From Quadrisphaera granulorum (GTDB lineage Bacteria; Actinomycetota; Actinomycetes; Actinomycetales; Quadrisphaeraceae), in the NCBI RefSeq assembly GCF_003149145.1, contig NZ_QGDQ01000001.1, forward strand, positions 434,001 through 498,000: 64,000 nucleotides of DNA, given 5' to 3'. Shown here one piece after another: positions 1 to 8,030 of the stretch; within the stretch, counting starts at the first letter, position 1, and every line of letters starts with the position of its first letter. The position numbers were made by a program, and so were the translations under genes. The notes under the pieces are model-generated. The model saw only the letters and a program-made list of their open reading frames with translations, was not told the origin of the DNA and ran no database searches.

Positions 1-1
1 G

Positions 2-385
2 CTGCACCGTGGGGACGGTCGCCGCGAGGGCCTGCCCCGCGAGCCTGCCACTCGCGCACTGGACCGCTACGGCCTGGCGAAGGCCGCGGAGCAGCGCGCC
101 GACACGCTCTCGGGCGGGCAGCGCGCACGCTTCGGTGTGCTCCTCCTGGAGCTGTCTGGTGCCACGCTGCTGCTGCTCGACGAGCCCACCGACAACCTCG
201 ACCTGGAGTCCGCCGAGGCGCTGGAGGCGGCCCTCGAGCGGTTCGAGGGCACGGTGATCGCCGTCACCCACGACCGATGGTTCGCTCGCAGCTTCGACAG
301 GTTCCTCGTGCTCGGGGCTGACGGCACCGCCCGTGAGACCCCGGAGCCGGTGTGGGACGAGCCGCGGGTGCAGCGGGTCCGTTGA
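2..385 (+). CDS. ABC-F family ATPase, C-terminal part (5' end outside window)
   Basis: This is the last 127 codons of an ATP-binding cassette protein whose start lies before the window. Visible in order are the ABC signature (LSGGQ, about residue 36), a Walker B with the ABC-F style sequence LLLLDEPTDNLD, and the H-loop region TVIAVTHDRWF. The segment DEPTDNLD followed by no membrane domain is typical of ABC-F (Uup/EttA/antibiotic-resistance type) translation factors, which act on the ribosome in the cytosol rather than as transporters. The subtype (housekeeping versus antibiotic protection) cannot be told from this fragment. The reading frame is open to the first base of the window and ends at TGA 383-385. 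Confidence 0.85.
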   Translation: MHRGDGRREGLPREPATRALDRYGLAKAAEQRADTLSGGQRARFGVLLLELSGATLLLLDEPTDNLDLESAEALEAALERFEGTVIAVTHDRWFARSFDRFLVLGADGTARETPEPVWDEPRVQRVR

Positions 386-461
386 CGCACGTGCGACGCG
401 GTTGGCGCGTCGGGAGCGTGTTCGCCAGCGGCGGGTGGGGCTGCTGGGGCACCATGCTGGA

Positions 462-1028
462 GTGACCCCGGGCCCGACCTTCGAGCGAACCACCGGCTTC
501 TCTCGCGGATACGCGGTGGAGCAGGTGGAGGAGTTCTTCGCCCGCGCCCGGGTCTCCTACGAGACGGGCGGCCCGCGCGGCGGCATCACCAGCCGTGACG
601 TGCGAGAGGTCGGCTTCGACCTCGTGCGCCGCGGCTACGACGTGCAGATGGTCGACGCGGCCCTGGACCGCATGGAAGACGCCTTCCTGCGCCGCGAGCA
701 GGAGGTCGTGCGGGGACGCCTCGGGGCTGACCGCGCCTATACCGAGCTGGCCGCGCGCGCCGCGACGCTGCGGCCCCGGCTCGACCGCCCCGAGGGAGAC
801 CGCTTCGACCGTGCCGACCCCGGCCAGCACGGCTACGACCCGTTCGAGGTGGACGAGCTGTGCGATCGCATCGGCGCCTGGCTCGACGGCGAGCACGGCC
901 TCGGCCACGACGACCTGCGCCGCGCCGTCTTCACCACCCGCCGCGGCGAGCACGGCTACGCCGAGCACCAGGTGGACGCCTACATCGACCGCGCCGTCGA
1001 GGTCATGGCCGCCTCCGCCACGGTCTGA
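462..1028 (+). CDS. DivIVA-repeat domain protein
   Basis: A 188-residue protein built from four copies of a short DivIVA-like motif of the form GYxxxQVDxxhxR. The copies are GYAVEQVEEFFARAR (about residue 13), GYDVQMVDAALDRM (about 58), GYDPFEVDELCDRI (about 126) and GYAEHQVDAYIDRAVEVM (near the C-terminus). This arrangement is known from actinobacterial proteins annotated as DivIVA domain-containing, which are thought to associate with curved membrane or the cell-division/polar-growth machinery. The GTG at 462 was chosen because it begins just before the first motif; the upstream in-frame extension overlaps the ABC-F gene and is low-complexity Arg-rich. It lacks the long coiled coil of a true Wag31/DivIVA, so its exact role is open. 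Confidence 0.75.
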   Translation: MTPGPTFERTTGFSRGYAVEQVEEFFARARVSYETGGPRGGITSRDVREVGFDLVRRGYDVQMVDAALDRMEDAFLRREQEVVRGRLGADRAYTELAARAATLRPRLDRPEGDRFDRADPGQHGYDPFEVDELCDRIGAWLDGEHGLGHDDLRRAVFTTRRGEHGYAEHQVDAYIDRAVEVMAASATV

Positions 1029-1154
1029 GCGCTTCGCGGAGATCTTCCCGGGCTCCTGAGCTGCGAGCCACTGCTCCACACGGGTGAGTCGCGGCGGCAA
1101 CGCTCAGGTTCTGCGCACCCACACGGCCCAGCTGCCCTGCGGTGAGGCGGCCCG

Positions 1155-2555
1155 GTGGCCGACCACCAGGTCGTGGCACGCCTCTCCCGCACCGTCCCCC
1201 GTCGCCTTCGCGTGTTGGCGGCTCTCGTCGCCGCGTTCGTCGTGGTGCCCGCAGGGGCAGCCGCTGCCTTGGACGGCAGCGAGACCCGGGCTCCGGAGAT
1301 CAAGAACAACTGGACGGTGCCGGGCGAGGTCTGGCAGGGCGACTTCGCCGATCCGATGGTCACGCGCGTCGGCGACACCTACTACGCCTACGCCACCAAC
1401 ACCGCCGGGCGGTACGTGCCCGCGCTGACCAGCACCGACCTGGTGACGTGGCGGGCCCGCCCGACGTACAGCCAGGCCGGGCCGCCAGGCAAGCCCGGGT
1501 ACTCCGTGGCCTCCGACGCGTCGATCCCCGCCGAGTTCCGCGCGCAGAGCTGGTCGGACTGGGACAAGTTCAACAACAACGACGTCCTCGTCCAGCCCGC
1601 CTCGTGGGGTCTGAAGACCTCCGACGGGCCGTGGGTCCGCACCGAGTACTGGGCGCCGTCGGCGTTCCAGATCGGCGACACCTGGTACCTGTACTCGGCG
1701 GTGCGCGTCGGCGCGACCCGCTTCTGCATCACCATGGCGACCGGCCCCGGTCCGCTCGGGCCGTTCCGCGACACCACCACGGGCCCGGTCCAGTGCCAGC
1801 CGGTGGAGACCGACCCCGACGGGTCCATCGACCCGGCCGGTTACCACGACCCGGCCACCGGCAAGGACTACCTGCTGTGGAAGGCCCTCGGCAAGGTCAA
1901 CAGCCACCCGAGCGCGCTGATGTCGGTGGAGCTCGGCGGTGACGGTCTGCCGAAGCCCGGGGCGCCGTGGACCACCCTGCTCACCACCCACGAGGGCGGC
2001 TGGGAAGGCACGACCATCGAGAACCCCTCCATGGTCAGCTACGGCGGTACCACCTACCTCTTCTACTCGGCCAACCACTGGGGCACGACAGACGCCGCGG
2101 GCCGGAGCAACTACGCCACCGGCTACGCCATCTGCCCTCAGGGACCGACCGGCCCGTGCGCCCGGCCCGACGAGAAGCCGCTGCTGTCCAGCAACGGCAC
2201 GGCACAGGGCCCCGGCGGCTCGGCGGCCTTCCTCGACGCCGCCGGCAACCTCCGCATCGCCTCCGCCACGTACTTCCTCGGCGAGGACAGGGTCGGCGAG
2301 GCCATCCGCCACCCGCGTCGCCTCAGCATCGGCACGCTGGCCCGTGCCGCCGACGGCCGCCTGTCGGTGGTGGCTGGCACAGCGCCGGTAGGGCCCTGGT
2401 CGCCGGTGGCGACGGCGACCCGCGCCCAGGACACCACGGCGCAGCCGGCGCCCCCGGCCGCGAAGGCGCCGGCGAAGGCACCGGCCAAGAGCTCGGCGAA
2501 GAAGCCCACCAAGAAGCCGTCCGTCAAGAAGAAGTCCGCGGCCAAGAAGCGGTAG
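1155..2555 (+). CDS. Secreted glycoside hydrolase family 43-like protein
   Basis: A 466-residue protein with a probable Sec signal peptide: basic N-region, hydrophobic stretch at about 20-32, Ala-rich cleavage zone near 38. The body looks like a five-bladed GH43/GH117-type beta-propeller. DFADPMV supplies a candidate general-base Asp (D66), SIDPAGYHDP a candidate pKa-modulating Asp (D226), and TTIENPSMV a candidate acid Glu (E289). GH43 enzymes act on arabinan/xylan-type side chains outside the cell, so a role in plant polysaccharide use is a family-level inference. After the propeller comes a linker and a Lys/Ala/Pro-rich tail of about 30 residues ending in AAKKR. The stop codon directly abuts the stop of the convergent pabBC gene. 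GTG 1155 was taken as start because it leaves an intact signal peptide. Confidence 0.8.
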   Translation: MADHQVVARLSRTVPRRLRVLAALVAAFVVVPAGAAAALDGSETRAPEIKNNWTVPGEVWQGDFADPMVTRVGDTYYAYATNTAGRYVPALTSTDLVTWRARPTYSQAGPPGKPGYSVASDASIPAEFRAQSWSDWDKFNNNDVLVQPASWGLKTSDGPWVRTEYWAPSAFQIGDTWYLYSAVRVGATRFCITMATGPGPLGPFRDTTTGPVQCQPVETDPDGSIDPAGYHDPATGKDYLLWKALGKVNSHPSALMSVELGGDGLPKPGAPWTTLLTTHEGGWEGTTIENPSMVSYGGTTYLFYSANHWGTTDAAGRSNYATGYAICPQGPTGPCARPDEKPLLSSNGTAQGPGGSAAFLDAAGNLRIASATYFLGEDRVGEAIRHPRRLSIGTLARAADGRLSVVAGTAPVGPWSPVATATRAQDTTAQPAPPAAKAPAKAPAKSSAKKPTKKPSVKKKSAAKKR

Positions 2556-4469
2556 TCAGGCCAGCACCGCTGGGCGCCAGCCGCGCAGCGAGTTCAGCAC
2601 GGCCAGGCCCTCGGCGCGGCGCAGGTCGTCGGGGGACAGCACCCGAAGGTCTAGCTGGCCCGACTCCAGCAGCCGCTCGCGCAGGATGCCCGGCAGCAGT
2701 CCGCACTCCACGGGCGGCGTCCACCAGCGCCCGTCGAGCCTCACCGCGACGTTGGAGGTGCTCGCCTCGCACACCTCACCGCGCTCGTTCGTCCACACGA
2801 CCTCGTCGGGGCCGACGCCGTCGTCGTGCTCGTGATTCACCACACCGACGCGGTGCTGGGCGCGCAGCGCGTCGATCCAGCCGCGTCGGGTCGTCTTGTG
2901 GCGCGGCCACCAGTCGTCGCTGCGCACCCGCGGGGTGCCGTCGAGCACCAGCCGCACCAGGGGAGGGGACATCAGCGGGTGGGATGACGACGGCGACGGC
3001 AACGTGGCGGTTGTCACGGACAGACTGCCGTCCGGGGAGAGCTCCAGGCGCACCCGCAGCGGACCGGTCGCTGCTCCGCGCGCGTCGGCACCCCGGGCCA
3101 CGGCGTCGTCGAGCGCGGCCCGCGCCGCGGCCACGTCGAGCGGAAGCCCGCAGTACGCCGCGGAAGCCTCCAGGCGGCGCAGGTGGCGGTCGACGTCCAC
3201 GAGCCCGATCCCCGGGCGGTAGGCAAGGGTCTCCAGCAGCCCGAACCGGCGCTCGCGGTGTCCAAGCACCGCCGCCTTGGCGAGCACCTCCCGGTGCTCG
3301 GCGCCGGCACGCGAGCCCCAGGTCACCCCGCTGCCCGTCCCGTAGGTGATCTCTCGGTCGTTCGTCTCATCAGTGCCACCGGTCACCACGGCGGTGCGGA
3401 TGGCCACCGAGAACCGCGCCGTCACCGGCTCCCCGGGAGGGGCGAGCCAGCCGACGGCACCGCAGTACACCCCGCGCGGTGACCGTTCCAGCTCCGCGAT
3501 CGCCCGCATCGTCGAGGCCTTGGGTGCCCCCGTCACCGAGCCGCACGGGAACAGCGCCCGGAACAGGTCCACGGTCGAGGTGCCCTCCCGCAGCCGGCCC
3601 TCGACGGTGGAGACGACCTGGTGGACCGTGGGGTAGGTCTGCGCCGCCAGCAGTTCGGTGACCTCCACCGAGTCGGGGTCGCAGACGCGGTGGAGGTCGT
3701 TGCGGAGCAGATCGACGATCATGACGTTCTCCGCGCGCTCCTTGGCGCTGGACGCCAGGCGCTCCAGCGCGAGCGCGTCCTCGGCTGCCGAGCGGCCCCG
3801 CGGCGCCGTCCCCTTCATCGGCCGCGTGACCACCCGACGGTGATCGCCCGCATCGTGGACGGCGAAGAACGCCTCCGGGCTGGCGCTCGCCACCACGACG
3901 TCGTCGCCCCACGGTCGCAGGTCGAGCAGCGCGCCGTGGTCTCCGCGCTGCGCGCGCACGAGGTCGGCGTAGAGCGCGGCGGCATCGCCGTCGAACGGCG
4001 CCGACAGCCGCAGGGTGAGGTTGACCTGATACGTCTCCCCGCGGGCGATCCGCTCGCGCACCCCGCTGACGGCCGCGGTGTGCTCGGCCGGGGAGGTGTC
4101 CGGCGTCCAGGCGCCTGCCAACCAGCCGCGACCGCGCTCGTCGTCCTCGGCCAGGCCGTCGTCGCCACCGGTGAGCGGCGGCACCTGCTGGGGCGCGTCC
4201 ACGATCGCGAACCACACCAGCGGCAGCTGCGGGTCGGCGGGGCGGGTGACGAGCGCCGGGTCGAACGCGGGCGCGGCCTCGTACGCCACGAAGCCCACCG
4301 CCCAGCGGCCCGCGGCGACGGCGGCCTGTACCTCCTCCAGCGCAGGGATCACCCGGTCGAGCTCGCGGGCGACGACGACGCGGGCGGCCCCCAGGTCGGG
4401 CCCGGCGAACAGCAGCGACCGTCCGGCCTGGAGATCGTCGGTGCGCAGCACCCCGGGATCGTGCCCCAC
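2556..4469 (-). CDS. pabBC: Bifunctional aminodeoxychorismate synthase component I / aminodeoxychorismate lyase (PabB-PabC fusion)
   Basis: A 637-residue fusion for para-aminobenzoate synthesis in the folate pathway. The N-terminal chorismate-binding half has GETYQVNLT (about 145), the TRPMKGTAPRG motif (about 215, with the Lys of PMKGT at 219), a FPCGSVTGAPK segment and the closing ITYGTGSGVTWGS. From about residue 415 a class IV PLP-dependent aminotransferase fold follows, starting RFGLLETLAY and containing a HKTTRR Lys candidate for PLP binding, CEASTSNV, and the Gly-rich GLLPGILRERLL. PabB makes 4-amino-4-deoxychorismate with a PabA amidotransferase, which is not in this window; the PabC half eliminates pyruvate to release PABA. 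Fused PabB-PabC proteins of this size are common in Actinomycetota. It is tail-to-tail with the GH43-like gene with no spacer. Confidence 0.9.
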   Translation of the reverse strand: MGHDPGVLRTDDLQAGRSLLFAGPDLGAARVVVARELDRVIPALEEVQAAVAAGRWAVGFVAYEAAPAFDPALVTRPADPQLPLVWFAIVDAPQQVPPLTGGDDGLAEDDERGRGWLAGAWTPDTSPAEHTAAVSGVRERIARGETYQVNLTLRLSAPFDGDAAALYADLVRAQRGDHGALLDLRPWGDDVVVASASPEAFFAVHDAGDHRRVVTRPMKGTAPRGRSAAEDALALERLASSAKERAENVMIVDLLRNDLHRVCDPDSVEVTELLAAQTYPTVHQVVSTVEGRLREGTSTVDLFRALFPCGSVTGAPKASTMRAIAELERSPRGVYCGAVGWLAPPGEPVTARFSVAIRTAVVTGGTDETNDREITYGTGSGVTWGSRAGAEHREVLAKAAVLGHRERRFGLLETLAYRPGIGLVDVDRHLRRLEASAAYCGLPLDVAAARAALDDAVARGADARGAATGPLRVRLELSPDGSLSVTTATLPSPSSSHPLMSPPLVRLVLDGTPRVRSDDWWPRHKTTRRGWIDALRAQHRVGVVNHEHDDGVGPDEVVWTNERGEVCEASTSNVAVRLDGRWWTPPVECGLLPGILRERLLESGQLDLRVLSPDDLRRAEGLAVLNSLRGWRPAVLA

Positions 4470-4522
4470 CCACGGTGCGCGGTGTCAGCCGCCCGTGGCG
4501 GCCACCCGTATGAGCAACCGGG

Positions 4523-5821
4523 TCAGCCGGCCCAGAGCACCCGTCCGCCATCGTCGCGGACCACCGCGCGCGGCGTGCCGCGCAGGTCCAGCTCGACGAG
4601 CACCGCCCGGTCATCAGCGGAGCCACCGGACCGGTCGTCGCTGCGGTACGTCATGTGCTGGTTCTCCAAGGAGGTCGTCGTGGTGCGTGCTGTCGTCAAC
4701 CACGGCCTCGCTCGCCGCAGCGCGAGCAGCTCGCGGTGCGCCGCCAGGATCCGGCGTCCGTCGTCGTCGAGGTCCAAGGCCGCGGGGGAGTCCGGCAGCG
4801 CGGGGCGGACGGCGTCGTCGCCGCCGGCCCGGTCCTCCTTGGTGCCCGTGGCGCCCCACTCGTCCCCGGCGTAGATCGACGGGACGCCCGCCGTGGTGAG
4901 CAGGACGACGGCGGCCACGAGCGCGCCGTCGTGGCCGACGCGGCTGGCGATGCGCGTGACGTCGTGGTTGCCGACAAACGTCTGCGGAAGCCCGGCCCCG
5001 CCGGGCTGCGACGCTGCGGCGGTCACCCAGCTCTCGTGGCGCTTGAGCGTCCAGTCCAGCTCGAAGAGGTTGCGGTCGAGCACGGCCGACCAGGTCGCCT
5101 TCCACAGCTCGTACTGCGTGAGGGAGTCGATGGTCGTGGCCTCGACCACCGCGGGGTGGTCGCCGTGGATGACCTCCCCGAGGAACCACGCCCGCGGATG
5201 GCGCTCGCGCACGCGCGGCAGCACCTCGGCCCAGAAGGCCGGGTCGATCGAGTAGGCAGCGTCGAGCCGCCAGGCGTCGACGCCGCGGTCCAGCCAGTGG
5301 CTCAGGACGTCGACGGCGAGGTCGCGCACGCGCGGGTCGCCGTGGGCCAGGCGCACCAGCGCGTCGTGCCCTTCGAAGACGCGCGGCCTCGGCCCGTCGG
5401 GCGCGTCGAGGGTCGCCGGGTCGACGTCCACCATGCCCGAGCGCAGGTCGCGCACCAGGGGGTGCTCGCGGCCCACGTGCGACAGGACGGCGTCCAGCGC
5501 CAGGCGCAGCCCGCGCTCGCGGCACGCGGTGACCAGTTGGTCGAAGACCCGATCCGCCTCGTGCCTGTCGGCGCCGCCCAGGCGCGGGTCGAGGCGGAAG
5601 TGGTCGACGACGTCGTAGCCGTGCGTGCTGGAGGCGTTCATAGGCCCCAGCAGCAGCCCCGTGCAGCCGAGCTCGGCGGCGTGGTCGAGCCAGGGCAGCA
5701 GGCGGAGGAGCCGGGGTGCTGCGGCGTCGGGGCGGTCAGCGGCGTCGTGGATGGGGGCGCCGCAGGCGCCGAGGGGGTAGACGTGCCACCAGACGGTGTC
5801 AGTGCTCCAGGACGGGTTCAT
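4523..5821 (-). CDS. GH13 alpha-amylase family protein
   Basis: A 432-residue cytoplasmic protein (no signal peptide) with the four conserved GH13 regions: LDAVLSHVG (region I, about 109), AWRLDAAYS with nucleophile D187 (region II), FLGEVIHGD with acid/base E216 (region III) and TFVGNHDVTR with the transition-state Asp D287 (region IV). It cleaves or transfers alpha-glucosidic bonds; the absence of secretion signals points to intracellular maltodextrin or glycogen-derived substrates. A C-terminal beta domain is short. The gene is divergent from a TetR-type regulator, and a perfect inverted repeat lies 11 bp upstream of its ATG, so repression by that regulator is likely. Substrate specificity cannot be assigned from sequence alone. 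Confidence 0.88.
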   Translation of the reverse strand: MNPSWSTDTVWWHVYPLGACGAPIHDAADRPDAAAPRLLRLLPWLDHAAELGCTGLLLGPMNASSTHGYDVVDHFRLDPRLGGADRHEADRVFDQLVTACRERGLRLALDAVLSHVGREHPLVRDLRSGMVDVDPATLDAPDGPRPRVFEGHDALVRLAHGDPRVRDLAVDVLSHWLDRGVDAWRLDAAYSIDPAFWAEVLPRVRERHPRAWFLGEVIHGDHPAVVEATTIDSLTQYELWKATWSAVLDRNLFELDWTLKRHESWVTAAASQPGGAGLPQTFVGNHDVTRIASRVGHDGALVAAVVLLTTAGVPSIYAGDEWGATGTKEDRAGGDDAVRPALPDSPAALDLDDDGRRILAAHRELLALRRARPWLTTARTTTTSLENQHMTYRSDDRSGGSADDRAVLVELDLRGTPRAVVRDDGGRVLWAG

Positions 5822-5832
5822 GCGAAGGACCT

Positions 5833-5851
5833 TACTGAGTCTTACTCAGTA
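5833..5851. promoter_or_regulatory. Palindromic operator candidate between amylase and TetR genes
   Basis: A perfect inverted repeat, TACTGAGT-CTT-ACTCAGTA, lies in the 62-bp divergent gap between the amylase start (5821) and the TetR start. Size and position fit a TetR-family dimer site that would control both genes. It is one of the few AT-containing stretches in the region, so it may overlap one or both promoters. Confidence 0.65.
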
Positions 5852-5883
5852 GTGTGACCTGAGTGTCCCCCTACGCTCGGGGC

Positions 5884-6534
5884 GTGCCCAGGCAGGACCA
5901 GCGGCCCCGCAGGAGGCTGTCTCCCGACCAGCGCCGCGACCAGCTGCTCGCCGCCGCGGCCGACGTCTTTGCACAGTTCGGGTTCCGTGACGCGTCCGTG
6001 GGGGTCGTTGCCGAGCGCGCTCGTGCCAGCGAGGCGCTCGTCTACCGCTACTTCGGCAGCAAGGACGGCCTGTACCTCGAGGTGCTTCGCCTCACGCTCG
6101 ACGATCTCGACGCGCGGGTGGTCAGTGCCGTCGCTGCCGCGGGGGATGGGGCCACACCGCGCGCCTGCCTTGAGGCGACAGTGCTCGCCTACCTGGAGCA
6201 CGTGGCCACCCACCCGCGCGCATGGGCGCTGCCGCTGCATTCCCCGGGCGCTGAGCCGCCGGGGGCCGGAGCGCTGAGGCGTGAAGCGCGCGCTGGCTAC
6301 GTCGCGCGGTTGTCCGAGCTGCTCGGGGTCAGCGGTGCTGCTGTTCCGGATGCCGCCGCGACCGCCCGACAGGAGTTTGCACTGTGGGGGTACTTCGGCT
6401 TTCTCGATGCAGCCTGCCTGCGCTGGGTCGACTCGGGATGCCCCGCCACTGAGCGTGAGCAGCTCGTCGCTGCAGCGGTGGGCGCCCTGCAGGGTGGCCT
6501 TGGTGAGGGGATACCCGTCGGTCTCGGCGGGTAG
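5884..6534 (+). CDS. TetR/AcrR family transcriptional regulator
   Basis: A protein of about 216 residues with an N-terminal TetR-type helix-turn-helix: RRDQLLAAAADVFAQFGF, then a recognition region EALVYRYFGSKDGLYLEVL in which YRYF.SKD..Y is the family hallmark. The C-terminal part is an all-helical ligand-binding domain with no recognisable specificity. GTG 5884 was preferred over the GTG at 5863, which would add seven residues and lie closer to the palindrome. It is divergent from the GH13 gene and probably represses it, itself, or both through the 5833-5851 inverted repeat. The inducer is unknown; an oligosaccharide signal would be consistent with the neighbour. Confidence 0.88.
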   Translation: MPRQDQRPRRRLSPDQRRDQLLAAAADVFAQFGFRDASVGVVAERARASEALVYRYFGSKDGLYLEVLRLTLDDLDARVVSAVAAAGDGATPRACLEATVLAYLEHVATHPRAWALPLHSPGAEPPGAGALRREARAGYVARLSELLGVSGAAVPDAAATARQEFALWGYFGFLDAACLRWVDSGCPATEREQLVAAAVGALQGGLGEGIPVGLGG

Positions 6535-6544
6535 CGTCGCGGGG

Positions 6545-7108
6545 GTGCCCGCCTGGACCGACGGCGCCCCGTTCTGGGCGCTGTTCGCCTTCTTCTTCGC
6601 TGTGGTGCTGGTCCGCACGCAGGCGACGTACTGGCTGGCACGCTTCGCGGCGACCTGGTCGGCAGGTTCCTCGGACGAGGGCGACGGCGACGCGGGTCAT
6701 CGTGGTGCGGACGATCGCGGCATGGCGCGCCGCCGCCCGCGCTGGGTGCTGCGCGCGGGCGCATGGCTGCAGCGGGTCTCGGCCGGCCCGGGTATGCGCG
6801 CGATTGAGCGCTGGGGGCTGCTCGCCGTGCCTGCGTCCTTCCTGGCCACCGGCACCAAGACCGCGGTCAACGGCGCCGCCGGACTCCTGCGGATGCCGTT
6901 CGGCAGGTACACCGCGGCGATGGTGATCGGCTGCCTGATCCACGCGACGATCTACGCGACCGTCGGATGGGCCGCATGGGCAGCGGCGCTGTCGGCGGCG
7001 ACGGGGTCGGCGTGGGGCGCAGCCGTCCTGGGCGTGCTCGCGGTCGCCGTCGTCGTCGTCCTGATCCGAGCACTGGTCAGGGCGCGGCGTCGCTCAGGGG
7101 TTCGTTGA
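6545..7108 (+). CDS. DedA-like (VTT domain) membrane protein
   Basis: A protein of 187 residues with an N-terminal hydrophobic helix (FWALFAFFFAVVLV), a charged acidic/Arg-rich loop, and a C-terminal region resembling the DedA/VTT fold: a Pro- and Gly-containing re-entrant section (LLAVPASFLATGTKTAVNGA), a basic GLLRMPFGRYT segment and two terminal membrane helices. DedA-family proteins are linked to lipid-carrier or phospholipid flipping and membrane homeostasis. The match is to pattern rather than to a strict motif, so the family call is moderate. GTG 6545 is the first start after the TetR stop, in a different frame from the TetR gene. Its 3' end overlaps the convergent YdeI-like gene by 15 bp. 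Confidence 0.6.
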   Translation: MPAWTDGAPFWALFAFFFAVVLVRTQATYWLARFAATWSAGSSDEGDGDAGHRGADDRGMARRRPRWVLRAGAWLQRVSAGPGMRAIERWGLLAVPASFLATGTKTAVNGAAGLLRMPFGRYTAAMVIGCLIHATIYATVGWAAWAAALSAATGSAWGAAVLGVLAVAVVVVLIRALVRARRRSGVR

Positions 7109-7663
7109 CCGCAGCTGCGCCAGGAGCGCCGCGATGTGGCGGGCCCGGGTCTCAGGGCGCTTGACGGTGTGCATCCGGTAGAGCCACGGGTAGCGGTCCC
7201 CGCGGGACATCGCGTCCCAGGCGGCGGCTGCCGCGGGGTCGGCGGCCAGGGCCTCGGCGAGTTCGGGCGGGGGCTGGATGGTGGCCGAGCCGGCGTAGGC
7301 GCGGTCCCAGCGGCCGTCGGCCTGGGCGGCGGCCACCTCCGCGGCGCCGCGGGGGCGCATACGCCCCGCCGCCTCCAGCGCGGCGACCCGCTGCACGTTG
7401 ACCGCCGACCAGTTCGAGCGGGCGCGGCGCGGGGTCATGCGGATCGCGTAGCTGACGTCGTCGCGCTTGCTGATCTGACCGTCGATCCAGCCGTGGCACA
7501 ACGCCTCGAGCACGGCCTCCTCGTAGACCAGGGAGGTGGGCTGCGTCGCGCCGCCCTTGGCGAGGGCGAGCCGCACCCCGGTGGACGTCTCGGCGTTCTC
7601 GGCGAGCCAGGCGCCCCAGGCGGCGGCGTCGGGGACGACGAGGTCGGGGAGAGGGGTGGCCAC
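7094..7663 (-). CDS. YdeI/OmpD-associated (OmdA) family protein
   Basis: A 189-residue protein matching the YdeI/OmdA pattern across its whole length: an aromatic N-terminal section (WGAWLAENAETSTGVRLAL), the strongly conserved EAVLEALCHGWIDGQ core at about 48, MTPRRARSNWSAVN at about 76, GRMRPRGAAEV, DGRWDRAY, and a C-terminal VKRPETRARHIAAL helix. Members are small soluble proteins with a loosely defined role (OmdA is linked to bacteriocin tolerance in some species); the reaction, if any, is unknown. It starts at GTG 7663 and is divergent from the XRE regulator, with the palindrome-bearing gap between them. Confidence 0.8.
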   Translation of the reverse strand: MATPLPDLVVPDAAAWGAWLAENAETSTGVRLALAKGGATQPTSLVYEEAVLEALCHGWIDGQISKRDDVSYAIRMTPRRARSNWSAVNVQRVAALEAAGRMRPRGAAEVAAAQADGRWDRAYAGSATIQPPPELAEALAADPAAAAAWDAMSRGDRYPWLYRMHTVKRPETRARHIAALLAQLRSTNP

Positions 7664-7701
7664 CGCAGGAGTGTGCCGGGCGGGGCTGACCGAGGGAAGC
7701 G

Positions 7702-7719
7702 TGTCGGGTTACCTGGACT
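7702..7719. promoter_or_regulatory. Imperfect operator-like palindrome (site 1)
   Basis: TGTCGGGTTACCTGGACT shares its left half with the perfect palindrome 42 bp further on, and its right half is a degenerate inverted copy. The 42-bp centre-to-centre distance is four helical turns, so dimers at the two sites would lie on the same DNA face. Confidence 0.5.
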
Positions 7720-7734
7720 TCATGTCGTACTTAC

Positions 7735-7763
7735 TTGACATTGTGTCGGGTATACCCGACATT
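7735..7763 (+). promoter_or_regulatory. Candidate promoter of the XRE regulator operon
   Basis: A consensus -35 TTGACA at 7735-7740 is followed after 17 bp by GACATT at 7758-7763, a weak -10. Transcription would begin at or within a base or two of the GTG at 7770, so the mRNA is probably leaderless. The perfect palindrome 7744-7761 fills the spacer and touches the -10, as expected for a repressor site. Confidence 0.5.
7744..7761. promoter_or_regulatory. Perfect 18-bp palindrome, operator candidate (site 2)
   Basis: TGTCGGGTATACCCGACA is a perfect 9+9 bp palindrome ending 8 bp before the XRE start codon and lying between the proposed -35 and -10. It is the probable binding site for the helix-turn-helix protein encoded immediately downstream. 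Confidence 0.7.
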
Positions 7764-7769
7764 TGAGGG

Positions 7770-8030
7770 GTGGGAAGGACGTCGGCGAAAGGCCGCAGCA
7801 ACGGAGTGCGGGCCGCCCGGGCGGTGCTGGGGCTCACCCAGGCCGACCTCGCGGCGGCAGCTGGGGTGACCCGGCAGACCGTCGTCGCCGTCGAGGCGGG
7901 CGACTACGCCCCGTCGGTCTACCTGGCCCTGGCGATCGCGGCCCGGCTGGGGCGCACCGTCGAGGAGCTGTTCGGAGAAGCGCAGGCGGAGAGTGCTGCC
8001 GGGGTGGCAGTGGGAGGGGAGCGGCGATGA
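7770..8030 (+). CDS. XRE (Cro/CI-type) helix-turn-helix regulator
   Basis: An 86-residue protein consisting almost entirely of one HTH_XRE domain: VRAARAVLGLTQADLAAAAGVTRQT is split as helix 2 (LTQADLAAAAG), turn, and recognition helix (TRQTVVAVEAG), followed by PSVYLALAIAARLGRTVEELF, the common YozG/PaaX-like short regulator ending. Such small regulators typically pair with a membrane protein in one operon, as here: the stop overlaps the ATG of the next gene (ATGA). Autoregulation through the palindromes at 7702-7719 and 7744-7761 is likely. Start GTG 7770 is near-leaderless relative to the proposed promoter. Confidence 0.88.
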   Translation: MGRTSAKGRSNGVRAARAVLGLTQADLAAAAGVTRQTVVAVEAGDYAPSVYLALAIAARLGRTVEELFGEAQAESAAGVAVGGERR

